Assembly: GCA_034429215.1 (NCBI GenBank)
Contig: DAOUGI010000022.1
Location: 1-64,000, forward strand
DNA: 64,000 nt
Direction of reading: 5' to 3'
DNA from: JAFGOG01 sp034429215
Lineage (GTDB): Bacteria > Chloroflexota > Anaerolineae > JAAYZQ01
The first letter of the stretch is position 1, and each line of letters opens with the position of its first letter. This document shows, piece by piece, positions 23,590 to 32,300 of this stretch. The notes under the pieces were generated by a model. That model saw only the letters and a program-made list of their open reading frames with translations. It had not been told where the DNA came from and did no database searches. A program made the position numbers and the translations under genes.

Positions 23590-24612
23590 TCAGCGCTCCA
23601 TCGGCTTGTTGAAAAACGTGTGGCATCTGGCTTGCCGGTAGCCCACGCCCTCGTACAACTGGAAAGCGCCGCTCGGGTTCTGGGTGTCAACCCCCAGCGC
23701 CATCTCCTCCATGCCCATCTCATGGAACATTTGGATGCTTTGGACGAGCAGAGACCGGGCCAGGCCACGCCGGCGCCACGGCCGCCGGACAAAGACGCCA
23801 TGGCTGTATCCGCGCTTCCGGCCGTACTGCTCGTTCTGCGCCTCGTCGAGGCGGTTTAGCACCATGCCGGCTACCTGGTCGCCATCCCAGGCCACCTTCC
23901 ACAAATGGGGCGCAAAGAGACGATCCTTTACCCATCTGTCGTAGGCCGCCTCTGTCGGCGGCACATATCCCCAGTGGTCCTGGCGGGCCTCCTGCATCGC
24001 CTCCCAGACGGCGCGGATCTGGCTCGGCTCGACGAGCCTTACCTCCAGTCCGTCCGGCATCGGAGCGTCGGGCAAGGGCAACGCCATGGGCCGGGTCATC
24101 TCCACATAGTGGCGAACAGGCTCGTAGCCAGCCCTGGCGAACAAAGCCTGGGCGCCAACCTCCGCGTCAGTAGCCCACACCCGGAAAAGCTTGGCTCCCT
24201 CGGCCGGGTGCTGGCGGGCGATGTCGAGCAGGCGGCCTTCGTCATAGCGCAGCATTGCCGCACCGATCCCCTTCCGCCGCCAGTCTGGATGGACAAAGCC
24301 GAGTGAGATGTAAAGCCTTTCACCGGTGCCCTCGGCTACCCACCACACTCGGCTAAAGGCGACCGTCGCGCCATCGACCTCGGCAAACAGCATATCCTGC
24401 CCCGGGTCGCAATTCGTCAGGTGACTGAACACCAAGGCGACATCGTCCACGGTGTTGATATAGTCGAGGCGGTCGGCCGCATTGCAAGCGTCGAGGATGG
24501 CCACCATCAGGGGATAGTCAGCCTTGCCCTGAAACCTGCGGAAGGACAACCCTGGGATCGCCGGGGCCCAGGGCACGGCGATCAGGGATTGGGCGTTCAG
24601 GATAGTTGTCAT
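23590..24612 (-). CDS. Tandem-domain GNAT acetyltransferase
   Basis: A 340-residue protein with two GNAT folds, one with DWRRKGIGAAML (about residue 120) and one with PWRRRGLARSLLV (about residue 283), the layout of mycothiol-synthase-like enzymes. The start at 24612 was chosen because it overlaps the upstream stop as ATGA; a longer frame would run through that gene. Both acetyl-CoA loops look intact. Substrate unknown. Confidence 0.88.
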   Translation of the reverse strand: MTTILNAQSLIAVPWAPAIPGLSFRRFQGKADYPLMVAILDACNAADRLDYINTVDDVALVFSHLTNCDPGQDMLFAEVDGATVAFSRVWWVAEGTGERLYISLGFVHPDWRRKGIGAAMLRYDEGRLLDIARQHPAEGAKLFRVWATDAEVGAQALFARAGYEPVRHYVEMTRPMALPLPDAPMPDGLEVRLVEPSQIRAVWEAMQEARQDHWGYVPPTEAAYDRWVKDRLFAPHLWKVAWDGDQVAGMVLNRLDEAQNEQYGRKRGYSHGVFVRRPWRRRGLARSLLVQSIQMFHEMGMEEMALGVDTQNPSGAFQLYEGVGYRQARCHTFFNKPMER

Positions 24613-25568
24613 CTGCTCAATCCTGCGCTGCTGGCCACGATCCTCTCGTCGATCCAGCGCAGCAGCGAGTAGCATACCAGATCAAAGCGCTTGGGCCAGT
24701 ACCGGTTTGCCACTGGATTCATCGGCTCCCAATCCGCGGCGCAGCGCTCATAGCCGTTGGCCCTGAGCCACGCCAGTGCTTGGTTCAGCAGCGCCGTGGT
24801 AACGCCTCGGCGCCGGGCCTCCTCACAGACGTAAGCGATGGTGATGCCCGCCGTCTTTTCATCCTGCACGATCTGGCACCCGCCCGCCCGACCAAGCTCC
24901 AATCCCAAGCAGCCCACCGCCATCTGACCTTCGCAGGCCAGCCATGCCACATTGTCCGGCTGCTGCAGCCATTCGTAGCGATCCTCGTCGTCGTGGATCC
25001 AAAACACAGGTGGGGCAGCCATGTGCCGCCCCATCGCCTGATCAAGCGCAGTCACCTCTCCAGCGTCCTCCGGGCCGGCCTGTCGTATATCCAGGCCGGC
25101 CGGACTGCCCTGCACCGGCGCCAGGCCCCTCACCCCATCCATGGCAGCCAGGCCGAACCCGAGCCATTGCCAGCACTCGATCCCTTCCCGGTCGTTGGTC
25201 ATCAGCGTCACCGCATGGACGGCGCATCCGTCTGCGAGCCAGCGCGCCGAAGCGTGCCGGTACATCTCCTCGTAGATCCGCCGGCTGTTCGCCGGCTCAG
25301 CGCCGTTGGCCCATTCAGGGCAGTAAAAGCTACGCTTGCCAAGGAACTCGGGCAGCACAAACCCGGCCATGAACCCTACTAGCCGGCCGGATTCAAGGGC
25401 GACGACTCCGGCCGTCCCGTCCAGCTCGCACAGCATGGACGCAATGGTGCCTTCGTCCTCGTACTTGGCAGGCAGGGACGGCACCTGGCGGCGCAGGGCC
25501 GTGTAGCGGGCTGCGACCAGGCCGGCCGCAGCTTCAAGGTGTTCCGGTTGAAAGACAGTGACGTTCAT
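24609..25568 (-). CDS. Tandem-domain GNAT acetyltransferase
   Basis: A 319-residue protein with an N-terminal GNAT half (VVALESGRLVGFMAGF, then TLMTNDREGIECWQWLGF) and a C-terminal half with the acetyl-CoA loop EEARRRGVTTALLNQAL. It opens the ten-gene leftward run that ends at 15071; nearly all gaps are under 40 bp or are overlaps. Substrate unknown. Confidence 0.87.
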   Translation of the reverse strand: MNVTVFQPEHLEAAAGLVAARYTALRRQVPSLPAKYEDEGTIASMLCELDGTAGVVALESGRLVGFMAGFVLPEFLGKRSFYCPEWANGAEPANSRRIYEEMYRHASARWLADGCAVHAVTLMTNDREGIECWQWLGFGLAAMDGVRGLAPVQGSPAGLDIRQAGPEDAGEVTALDQAMGRHMAAPPVFWIHDDEDRYEWLQQPDNVAWLACEGQMAVGCLGLELGRAGGCQIVQDEKTAGITIAYVCEEARRRGVTTALLNQALAWLRANGYERCAADWEPMNPVANRYWPKRFDLVCYSLLRWIDERIVASSAGLSR

Positions 25569-25691
25569 CCAGTGGCACCCCCTTTATCACATTCAAATAA
25601 CCCACTGCGGACGCTTGGCGTTCAGGTGCTGTTGTCCACTCTGTCACATGATAGTGTCAATGTGAAATCCAGTAACACGACTCCTTGTTCG

Positions 25692-25720
25692 ATTGTACCA
25701 CGGATCGGAAGAGCCACCAA
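25692..25720 (-). promoter_or_regulatory. Candidate promoter of the acetyltransferase operon
   Basis: On the minus strand TTGGTG (25715-25720) and TACAAT (25692-25697) have 17-bp spacing. It lies about 125 bp before the first gene. The -35 is weak. The sequence between has no other clear element. Confidence 0.4.
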
Positions 25721-25751
25721 AAAGCAGGAATCCAGGTTTCCCGGCCTGTTT

Positions 25752-25780
25752 TTGCCACTCGGCCTGAATTCGGCTATAAT
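25752..25780 (+). promoter_or_regulatory. Sigma-70 promoter of the nitroreductase gene
   Basis: TTGCCA (25752-25757) and perfect TATAAT (25775-25780) have 17-bp spacing, placing the start of transcription about 27 bp before the ATG. Confidence 0.75.
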
Positions 25781-25813
25781 AAACCCATCGATGACTCTGG
25801 AAAGGAAGGAACA

Positions 25814-26323
25814 ATGGACGCTTACGAAGCTATTATGACCCGCCGCAGCATCCGCGCCTACACCGCGCAGGCGGTGAGCGACGAGCTGATCAAAGAGCTG
25901 CTGGCTGCGGCCATGAGCGCGCCGTCGGCCAGCAACCGGCAGCCGTGGCATTTCGTGGCCATCACCGAGCGCCGGCAATTGGACGCCCTGACGGCGATCC
26001 TGCCCTACGGGCAGATGCTCAAGCAGGCGCCGCTGGCCATCGTCGTGTGCGGCGACCGCGAGCGGCAGCCGATGGAGGGCTACTGGGTCCAGGACTGCTC
26101 GGCCGCCACACAGAATATCCTGCTGGCCGCCCATGCCAAGGGGCTGGGCGCGGTGTGGCTGGGCGTCTACCCCCGCGAGGAGCGGATCCAAGAGATCAGC
26201 CGACTGCTCGGCCTGCCGGAGCAGGTGTCGCCGCTGGCGGTCCTGTCGATCGGCTACCCGGCCGAGCACAAGGGGCCGGCCGACCGCTACGACGAGAGCC
26301 GCATCCATCGTGACCGGTGGTAG
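25814..26323 (+). CDS. Nitroreductase family protein
   Basis: A 169-residue FMN-dependent nitroreductase. The FMN phosphate and ring contacts are in MTRRSIRAY and APSASNRQPWHFV, and GLGAVWLGVYP is the C-terminal family block. Family members reduce nitro groups, quinones or flavins with NAD(P)H and work as dimers. The ATG at 25814 has AAGGAAGGA upstream. The coding end overlaps the polymerase start that follows. Confidence 0.92.
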   Translation: MDAYEAIMTRRSIRAYTAQAVSDELIKELLAAAMSAPSASNRQPWHFVAITERRQLDALTAILPYGQMLKQAPLAIVVCGDRERQPMEGYWVQDCSAATQNILLAAHAKGLGAVWLGVYPREERIQEISRLLGLPEQVSPLAVLSIGYPAEHKGPADRYDESRIHRDRW

Positions 26324-29300
26324 TCACCTCTCAGATGGGCATGGCCGGGAAAAAGGAGGATTCACCCATCTCGAGGTTCACTCTAACCTGACCCTGCTGG
26401 GCGGCACCGCGCCGGTGGCCGCCCTGGCCACGCGCGCCGCGGCCGAGGGGATGAGCCACCTGGCCCTGACCGACACCAATGCGCTGTACGGCGCCGTGGC
26501 CTTTGACCGGGCCTGCCGGGCCGTTGGCGTCGAGCCGATCCTGGGCATGACGGTGACGGTGGCTCAGCCTGGCGAGTCGCTCGGTGCGGCCGCCGTCCCA
26601 GGTCAGTTGGTGCTGCTGGCGATGGGACCGGCCGGCTACCGGTCGCTGTGCCGGCTGTCGTCGCTGATCCAGGCTCATCCCGAGCGGGAGTCGCTGGCCG
26701 CCCAAGGCCTGACCTGGCAGGACCTGGCAGCGCACAACGAGGGCCTGATCTGCCTGAGCGGCGGGCGCACCGGCTGGATCGAGCGTCATCTGCGGGCCGG
26801 TGACCGGGGAGCCGCCGCCCGCTGCGCCGCCCGCCTGGCCGAGATCTATCGCGATCGATCTTATGTCAATTTAGAGCTGCATCAAGCTGGCGACCTGCCC
26901 GTCGCCCGCGAGCTGATCGCCATCGGCCAGCGCTCGAGGCTGCGGCCGGTGGCCGTGCAGCCGGTCTATTGCCTGTCACCCGACGACGCCCCACGGCTGC
27001 GGCTGCTGGCGGCCATCGACCACAACTGCCCGCTCGACGCAGTGCCTGCCGCGGCCCTGCCGGCCGGCGGCGATCCGGACGTGGATCTCCACTGGCTCAG
27101 CCGGGAGGAGGTCGCCGCCCGCTTTGCCGATCTCCCCGAAACTGTGGGAAATGTCGCAGAAATAGCCGAACGGTGCGGACCGGCACTGCCCGACGGCCGG
27201 CCGATCTGGCCGGCCCTGAAGCTGCCCGAGGGTCAGACTCCAGACCAGGCCCTGGCCGATCTGGCCCAGGCCGGATTGGCCGAGCGCTACCAACCGCCGC
27301 CGGCTACGGTGCAGGAGCGGCTGCAGGCCGAGCTGACCGCCATCACCCGGCGCGGCTACGCGCCGCTATTCCTGGTCGTGGCCGACATCGCCCGCTTTGC
27401 CCGCCGGGCCGGCGTGCCGATCAACACCCGCGGCAGCGTGGCCAACTCGCTGGTCGCCTACTGCACCGGCATCACCCACGTCGACCCGATCGCCAACGGC
27501 CTGCTGTTCGAGCGCTTTTTGAACCCCGCCCGCTCTGACCTGCCCGACATCGACTTGGACTTTTGCAGCCGCCGCCGCGACCAGGTGCTCGATTACGTGC
27601 GGCGAACCTACGGTGCCGACCACGTGGCGCTGGTCAGCACCATCAGCACCCTGCGCCCTCTGTCGGCAGTGCGCGAGACGGCCAAGGCCTACGGCCTGGA
27701 CGAGGCACAGATCCGCACCGTGACCGCCCTGCTGCCCCACCATTGGCACCCCGACCCGCGCCGCCGGGACCAACGCAGCGTCGAGGAGATACTGGCCAGC
27801 ATACACGACCCGCAGCTCCGCAGGGTGGTGGAAGAGGCCTTTCACCTGGTCGAGCAGCCCCATCACCTGAGCGTGCACCCTGGCGGCGTGGTGATCACCC
27901 CCGGTCCGCTGACCGATGTGGTGCCGGTCCAGTGGGCGCCCAAGGGTTTCTTGATCACCCAGTTCGACCACCGGGACATCGAAACGATCGGCCTGCCCAA
28001 GCTCGACCTGCTGGGCATCCGGGCGCTGACCGTCCTGGCCGATGCGACGGCCCTGGTGCAGCAGCACCACGACCCGGCCTTTCGCCTGGAGCAGATCCCG
28101 GCCGACGACCCACTCACCGGCGACCTGCTGGCCCGGGCCGAGACGATCGGCGTGTTCCAGTGCGAGTCGGACGGGGCCAGGCGGACCTTGCTTCAACTAC
28201 GAGCGCGGACGGTGCAAGACCTGGCCGTGGCCAATGCCTTTTTCAAACCGGGACCGGCCACCGGCGGCATGGCCCACACCTTTGTCCGGCGCTACCGGGG
28301 CGAGGAGCCGGTCGGCTTTTTGCACCCCGCATTGGAGTCGATCCTGCGACCGACCCAGGGGGTGCTGATCTTCCAGGAGCAGATCCTGCGCATCGCCCGC
28401 GACGTCGCCGGCCTCAGTTGGGAGCAGGCCGATTACCTGCGGCGAGGGATGAGCCATTTCGGCTATGGGGAGATGCAGCAGATGCAGGCATCGTTCGTGG
28501 CCGGCTGCCGGCGATTGCCGCCCGGCGGTCCCGGCCTATCCCCGCAACAGGCCGAGACACTGTGGGAGCAGGTGCTGGCCTTTGCCGGCTATGGTTTTAA
28601 CCAGGGACATGCCACATCGTACGCCGACGTCAGCTACCGCTGCGCCTATCTCAAAGCCCACTGGCCGGCGGCCTTCCTGTGCGCCCGCCTGGCCAACTAT
28701 GGCGGCTTTCACCACCCGGCGATCTACATGGCCGAAGCGGTCCGGCTGGGACTGGCCGTGCGCCCGCCCCACGTCAATCACAGCGGCGCGCACTTTACCC
28801 TGAGCTGGGAAGGAGAACGAGGCGTCCTATGGATGGGGCTGGGCCAGGTGCGGGACCTGCGCCAGGCGTCGGTTCGGGCCATCGGCAGCGAGCGGCGGCG
28901 GCAGCCGTTTGCCGGCGTGCACGACCTGGCGGCCCGGGTGCCGTTGCAGCACAAAGAGATGGCTCACCTGATCCAGTGCGGAGCGCTGGACGGGCTGGGC
29001 GCGAGCCGGGCGGCGCTGCTGGCCGAGGCGGCAGAGGCCGAGCGGGCCGGCAGTGCGCTGCAGATGGCCTTTGATTTTGGCCGGCGGGAGGTTGACCCCG
29101 AACCGCCGGCCCAACGCCTGGCCTGGGAGCAGCAGTTGCTGGGCCAGCCGGTCAGCATCCACCCCCTGGAACTGCTGGCCGACCGCCTGCCCGAGCACCT
29201 GCCGCTGCACCGCCTGCCGGAATGGGCCGGCCGACGGGTCACGGTAGTGGGTATCCGCCTGCCAGGCTGGACCGGCGGCCAGGGTTTTTTCCTGGGCGAT

Positions 29301-29441
29301 GGCGACACCTTTATCACAGTCAAGGGGGACCGAGCTGCCAAGGCGCCACCGCCCTGGCAGCCGTTGCTCGTCCATGCGCAATGGCTCGCCGATGAGTGGG
29401 GCACTTCCTGGCTAAAAGCCGAACAGATCGACAGGATATAG
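26310..29441 (+). CDS. C-family DNA polymerase, DnaE2/ImuC-like
   Basis: A polymerase of about 1043 residues. The N-terminal PHP domain (to about 240) has lost metal ligands: the usual HLHVHS reads HLEVHS and ALTDHGNLYG reads ALTDTNALYG. The palm keeps its acidic residues in LPDIDLDF (D415, D417) and PKLDLLGIRAL. The finger and helix-hairpin-helix region (GGMAHTFVRRYRG, FQEQILRIA) and a C-terminal OB fold (WAGRRVTVVGIRL) follow. The length fits error-prone DnaE2/ImuC rather than replicative DnaE (about 1160). The start is uncertain: GTG at 26310 overlaps the nitroreductase end by 14 bases, and a GGAGG at about 26357 has no in-frame start after it. No imuA or imuB is nearby. Confidence 0.85.
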   Translation: MTGGSHLSDGHGREKGGFTHLEVHSNLTLLGGTAPVAALATRAAAEGMSHLALTDTNALYGAVAFDRACRAVGVEPILGMTVTVAQPGESLGAAAVPGQLVLLAMGPAGYRSLCRLSSLIQAHPERESLAAQGLTWQDLAAHNEGLICLSGGRTGWIERHLRAGDRGAAARCAARLAEIYRDRSYVNLELHQAGDLPVARELIAIGQRSRLRPVAVQPVYCLSPDDAPRLRLLAAIDHNCPLDAVPAAALPAGGDPDVDLHWLSREEVAARFADLPETVGNVAEIAERCGPALPDGRPIWPALKLPEGQTPDQALADLAQAGLAERYQPPPATVQERLQAELTAITRRGYAPLFLVVADIARFARRAGVPINTRGSVANSLVAYCTGITHVDPIANGLLFERFLNPARSDLPDIDLDFCSRRRDQVLDYVRRTYGADHVALVSTISTLRPLSAVRETAKAYGLDEAQIRTVTALLPHHWHPDPRRRDQRSVEEILASIHDPQLRRVVEEAFHLVEQPHHLSVHPGGVVITPGPLTDVVPVQWAPKGFLITQFDHRDIETIGLPKLDLLGIRALTVLADATALVQQHHDPAFRLEQIPADDPLTGDLLARAETIGVFQCESDGARRTLLQLRARTVQDLAVANAFFKPGPATGGMAHTFVRRYRGEEPVGFLHPALESILRPTQGVLIFQEQILRIARDVAGLSWEQADYLRRGMSHFGYGEMQQMQASFVAGCRRLPPGGPGLSPQQAETLWEQVLAFAGYGFNQGHATSYADVSYRCAYLKAHWPAAFLCARLANYGGFHHPAIYMAEAVRLGLAVRPPHVNHSGAHFTLSWEGERGVLWMGLGQVRDLRQASVRAIGSERRRQPFAGVHDLAARVPLQHKEMAHLIQCGALDGLGASRAALLAEAAEAERAGSALQMAFDFGRREVDPEPPAQRLAWEQQLLGQPVSIHPLELLADRLPEHLPLHRLPEWAGRRVTVVGIRLPGWTGGQGFFLGDGDTFITVKGDRAAKAPPPWQPLLVHAQWLADEWGTSWLKAEQIDRI

Positions 29442-29487
29442 AGGCAACTCCTGCTGATGCCCGTCGATAGTTTGGCAAACAGCCAGG

Positions 29488-29697
29488 TCAGCGCCCTGGT
29501 CTCAGGCGAACCTCTCCGTTCAGGGCCATGCCGATCAGCCCGAGCATCAACCCTGCCACCGATGCCCCGTAGGACAGAAAGCACAGGACAAAGCTGGGCG
29601 AGACGGCGCCGACGACCATCAGCCACGGGCTGATGGCCCCAAACAGCACCAGGATAAAGCCGAGAGCAATGACCACCCGAGGATGTTCTGTTAACAT
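29488..29697 (-). CDS. Small two-helix membrane protein
   Basis: A 69-residue protein with two hydrophobic segments (about 8-30 and 38-60) and a basic tail. No family recognised. It starts one base after the permease stop with GAGAGG upstream, so it is probably the last gene of the ABC importer operon, perhaps an accessory to the permeases. Confidence 0.65.
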   Translation of the reverse strand: MLTEHPRVVIALGFILVLFGAISPWLMVVGAVSPSFVLCFLSYGASVAGLMLGLIGMALNGEVRLRPGR

Positions 29698-29698
29698 G

Positions 29699-31030
29699 TC
29701 ACAAACCTCTCAGTCTTGGATTTGAGATACGGTCCAGGGCAAATCCCACCATGGCAAAGGCGAGTCCGGTCAGGATCAGCAGGACCGAAGGCTCCAACAC
29801 CCAATAGTATTGCTTCTGAAACAGCGCGCCGTTGGTGTAAGCATCGTTGATCGCCTTGCCCCAGGTTGGCAGGACAGGATCGCCCAACCCCAGCACCGCC
29901 AGCGACGCCTCAAGAAAAACAAAGCTGGGGATCAGGACGACCAGTTGAGGAACCAACATCGGCACAACGCGCGGAGCCATGTAGCGAAGGATAATCCGCC
30001 AGTTGCCGGCGCCGTAGGCCCGGGCGGCCTCGATGTACGGCGCGTCCTTCACCTGGAGAAAGACGGCCCGGTAGGTCTTGATCTGGGCCCCAAAGATGTT
30101 CAGGATGATGACGACGCCCAGTATCAGCCAGATACTGCGGGAATAAAAGGTGCCGATCATGATCAGGATCGGCAGAACGGGCAGGATCAGGTGCACCTCG
30201 GTGATGCGCTGAATGATGCCGTCCACCCAGCGGCCGAACCAGACGCCGATGGCAGCAAGAACCATAGTGCTGATAGTCGTGCCACAGGCAGCCAGGAGCC
30301 CAAAAGCCAGAGCTATCGGCGTGCCCCACAGCAAGGCCACGGTCAAGTCCCGGCGGCGGTGATCCGTCCCGGCCAGCCCGTAAACCTGCCCATGGAGCAC
30401 GAGCTTGGCGTCCAGGTCGGCGTCCTTTTCGAACAGGCTGCCCACGATCCGCAGCTCGTAACGGCCTTTGAGGGCAACCGGCGTTTCAGCAGCCGGGTTG
30501 ACAAACAATCCTTGCATGGTCGGCTGCCCCTTGAGCCGGCGCGTCAGACGGCCGTCCTGAGAAGCACGGTAGGTCTCATCCTGCGTGATCGAATAGTCGC
30601 CCATCCGGATCTCTCGGCCATCAGGGGTCAACCACGACAAGGAAACGAGAGGCTGCTGCTCACTGTAGACGGCAGTGAAGTAGATGACAAGATCTTGTGG
30701 AAAGGCGTCATACGGGTAGTCGAAGGCGAATGACATTGTCACATCGGTCAGCGCCGTCGAAACAGCCTTGACATCCTTGGCCGCCGAGCCATCCTGGCTG
30801 TTCAGGATGATCGTCTCCGGCAGCTTGGTTTTGGCGAACCAGTTGGTCCAGATCGGCCGGGCGTTCTTGGGGCTTTCGTGCCAGACATCTTCCCCGCCGC
30901 GCCACAACCGGATCGCTTCGTTATACGGCATGGTAACCACCGTATAGATCGACAGGCCGACCAAGGCGGCGATGATCACCAAGCCAGTTATAGCGGATGG
31001 ATAACGCGTGATTTCGCGGAATGTCTTCAT
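29699..31030 (-). CDS. ABC importer permease, DppC/OppC type, with large extracytoplasmic insertion
   Basis: A 443-residue permease. The first helix is at about 13-33, then a soluble region of roughly 190 residues precedes the usual five-helix permease core (about 228-443). The EAA loop for ATPase contact is present as EAARAYGAGNWRIILRYMAP. Typical DppC proteins are near 300 residues with a short first loop, so the insertion is notable and could contact the very large binding protein. The start overlaps the partner permease stop as ATGA. Confidence 0.88.
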   Translation of the reverse strand: MKTFREITRYPSAITGLVIIAALVGLSIYTVVTMPYNEAIRLWRGGEDVWHESPKNARPIWTNWFAKTKLPETIILNSQDGSAAKDVKAVSTALTDVTMSFAFDYPYDAFPQDLVIYFTAVYSEQQPLVSLSWLTPDGREIRMGDYSITQDETYRASQDGRLTRRLKGQPTMQGLFVNPAAETPVALKGRYELRIVGSLFEKDADLDAKLVLHGQVYGLAGTDHRRRDLTVALLWGTPIALAFGLLAACGTTISTMVLAAIGVWFGRWVDGIIQRITEVHLILPVLPILIMIGTFYSRSIWLILGVVIILNIFGAQIKTYRAVFLQVKDAPYIEAARAYGAGNWRIILRYMAPRVVPMLVPQLVVLIPSFVFLEASLAVLGLGDPVLPTWGKAINDAYTNGALFQKQYYWVLEPSVLLILTGLAFAMVGFALDRISNPRLRGL

Positions 31031-32190
31031 ACTTTATGCCCTTCATCCCCGATTTTCACCCTGGGATCGACCAGGGCATAGATGAAATCGAGAAGAAAGA
31101 CGGTGATCGCCAGAAGATAGGCATAGATCACGGTCGAGCCGACGATCACCGGCGTATCGTACGAGCCGATGGCCCGGAAAAAGAGCCGCCCCAGCCCAGG
31201 CCAGTTAAAGACAGTCTCCAGGATGATGGCCCCAGTCCACAAAGCGATCAGGGTCAGGGCAAAGTTGGTGATGATAGTCGGCAAAGTCGGCCTCAGGATA
31301 TAGCGCCGTTCGATCGTCCTGGAGGTCAAGCCCTGGGCTTTGGCCATTTCCACATAGTCCTCGCTGGAATAGATGAGGAAAAAGGTCCGCCAGCCATAGA
31401 CGTTCAAGAAAAAGGCGCTGAGGGTAATGGCCGCAACGGGCAAGATCATATGCTTGAGCAGGTTGAGGGCATAAGCCACCGGTGACGACGGCGGCAGTGG
31501 ATCCACCATCCCCCCAAAAGGCAGGATGCCCAGTACCGAGGCAAAGAGTAGGATCAAAAACAGGCCGTAAAACCAGGCAGGCGCAGCAGACGTAGGCGCC
31601 AGGGCGATGACGAGCCGGTCCATCGCGCTGCCGTACCGTCTGGACAGCGACAGCGCGGCAAAGATGCTGAGGAAAAAGTTCAGGAGGTTAGCTGTAGCAA
31701 AAAGCAACAGGGTAGATGGCAAGCGTTCCAGGATGATCAGCCGCACCTGTTTCGACCCGGTATCGCTGGTCATATTCTCGGCTCGCCCCAGGCTCAGAGT
31801 CAAGGCATCAGACAAAAAGCGCAAGCTACGCACGAAAAACGGTTGGTCCAGGCCCAGCTGCCTTTCCCGAATCTGTACCATCTCCTCGATGCGCTGATTG
31901 CGCTCGGCAAGAGGCATCTGCTGCATTTCCCGGTTGTTCATGATCACCTGGGCGACCTCTTCCTGAATCTGTCCCCGCCGGATATTGTCGACATAGCCCC
32001 CCATGTTGGCGACGAGGATGGTCAAGTACACACCGACGACAACAGTGATAAACAGGACAACGATCTTAAAGATCGCGTACTTGGCGATTCTCGAAAAGGT
32101 ATTGGAAGCGGTTTTGTATTTGAACCGTCCCCCAATAGGCATATCGGTCGCATCGGCCCCCGGCTCCAGGGGTAAGGTTGCTTCAGCCAT
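31027..32190 (-). CDS. ABC importer permease, DppB/OppB type
   Basis: A 387-residue permease. An unusual Glu/Pro-rich cytoplasmic N-terminus of about 35 residues precedes the first helix. A loop of about 70 residues follows, with a QLGLDQPFFVR motif typical of DppB. The core carries the EAA loop EDYVEMAKAQGLTSRTIERRY and the end LDFIYALVDPRVKIG. The ATG at 32190 follows GAGGAACAGC; the longer frame is not a real start. Transport of peptides, nickel or sugars cannot be told apart here. No ATPase gene is adjacent. Confidence 0.88.
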   Translation of the reverse strand: MAEATLPLEPGADATDMPIGGRFKYKTASNTFSRIAKYAIFKIVVLFITVVVGVYLTILVANMGGYVDNIRRGQIQEEVAQVIMNNREMQQMPLAERNQRIEEMVQIRERQLGLDQPFFVRSLRFLSDALTLSLGRAENMTSDTGSKQVRLIILERLPSTLLLFATANLLNFFLSIFAALSLSRRYGSAMDRLVIALAPTSAAPAWFYGLFLILLFASVLGILPFGGMVDPLPPSSPVAYALNLLKHMILPVAAITLSAFFLNVYGWRTFFLIYSSEDYVEMAKAQGLTSRTIERRYILRPTLPTIITNFALTLIALWTGAIILETVFNWPGLGRLFFRAIGSYDTPVIVGSTVIYAYLLAITVFLLDFIYALVDPRVKIGDEGHKV

Positions 32191-32300
32191 GCTGTTCCTC
32201 ACTTTCTGACACGGTCCCGGGAGGGGCGAGGAGACCCTGCCCCTCCCGGTTGCCCCTGTCGCAGTTGAAACGAGAGAACCCTGCTCCAACTGCGGTCCGT

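Noticed and set aside
27366..28196. 276-residue minus-strand frame and other long frames inside the polymerase gene
   Set aside because: All are shadows of the polymerase reading frame.
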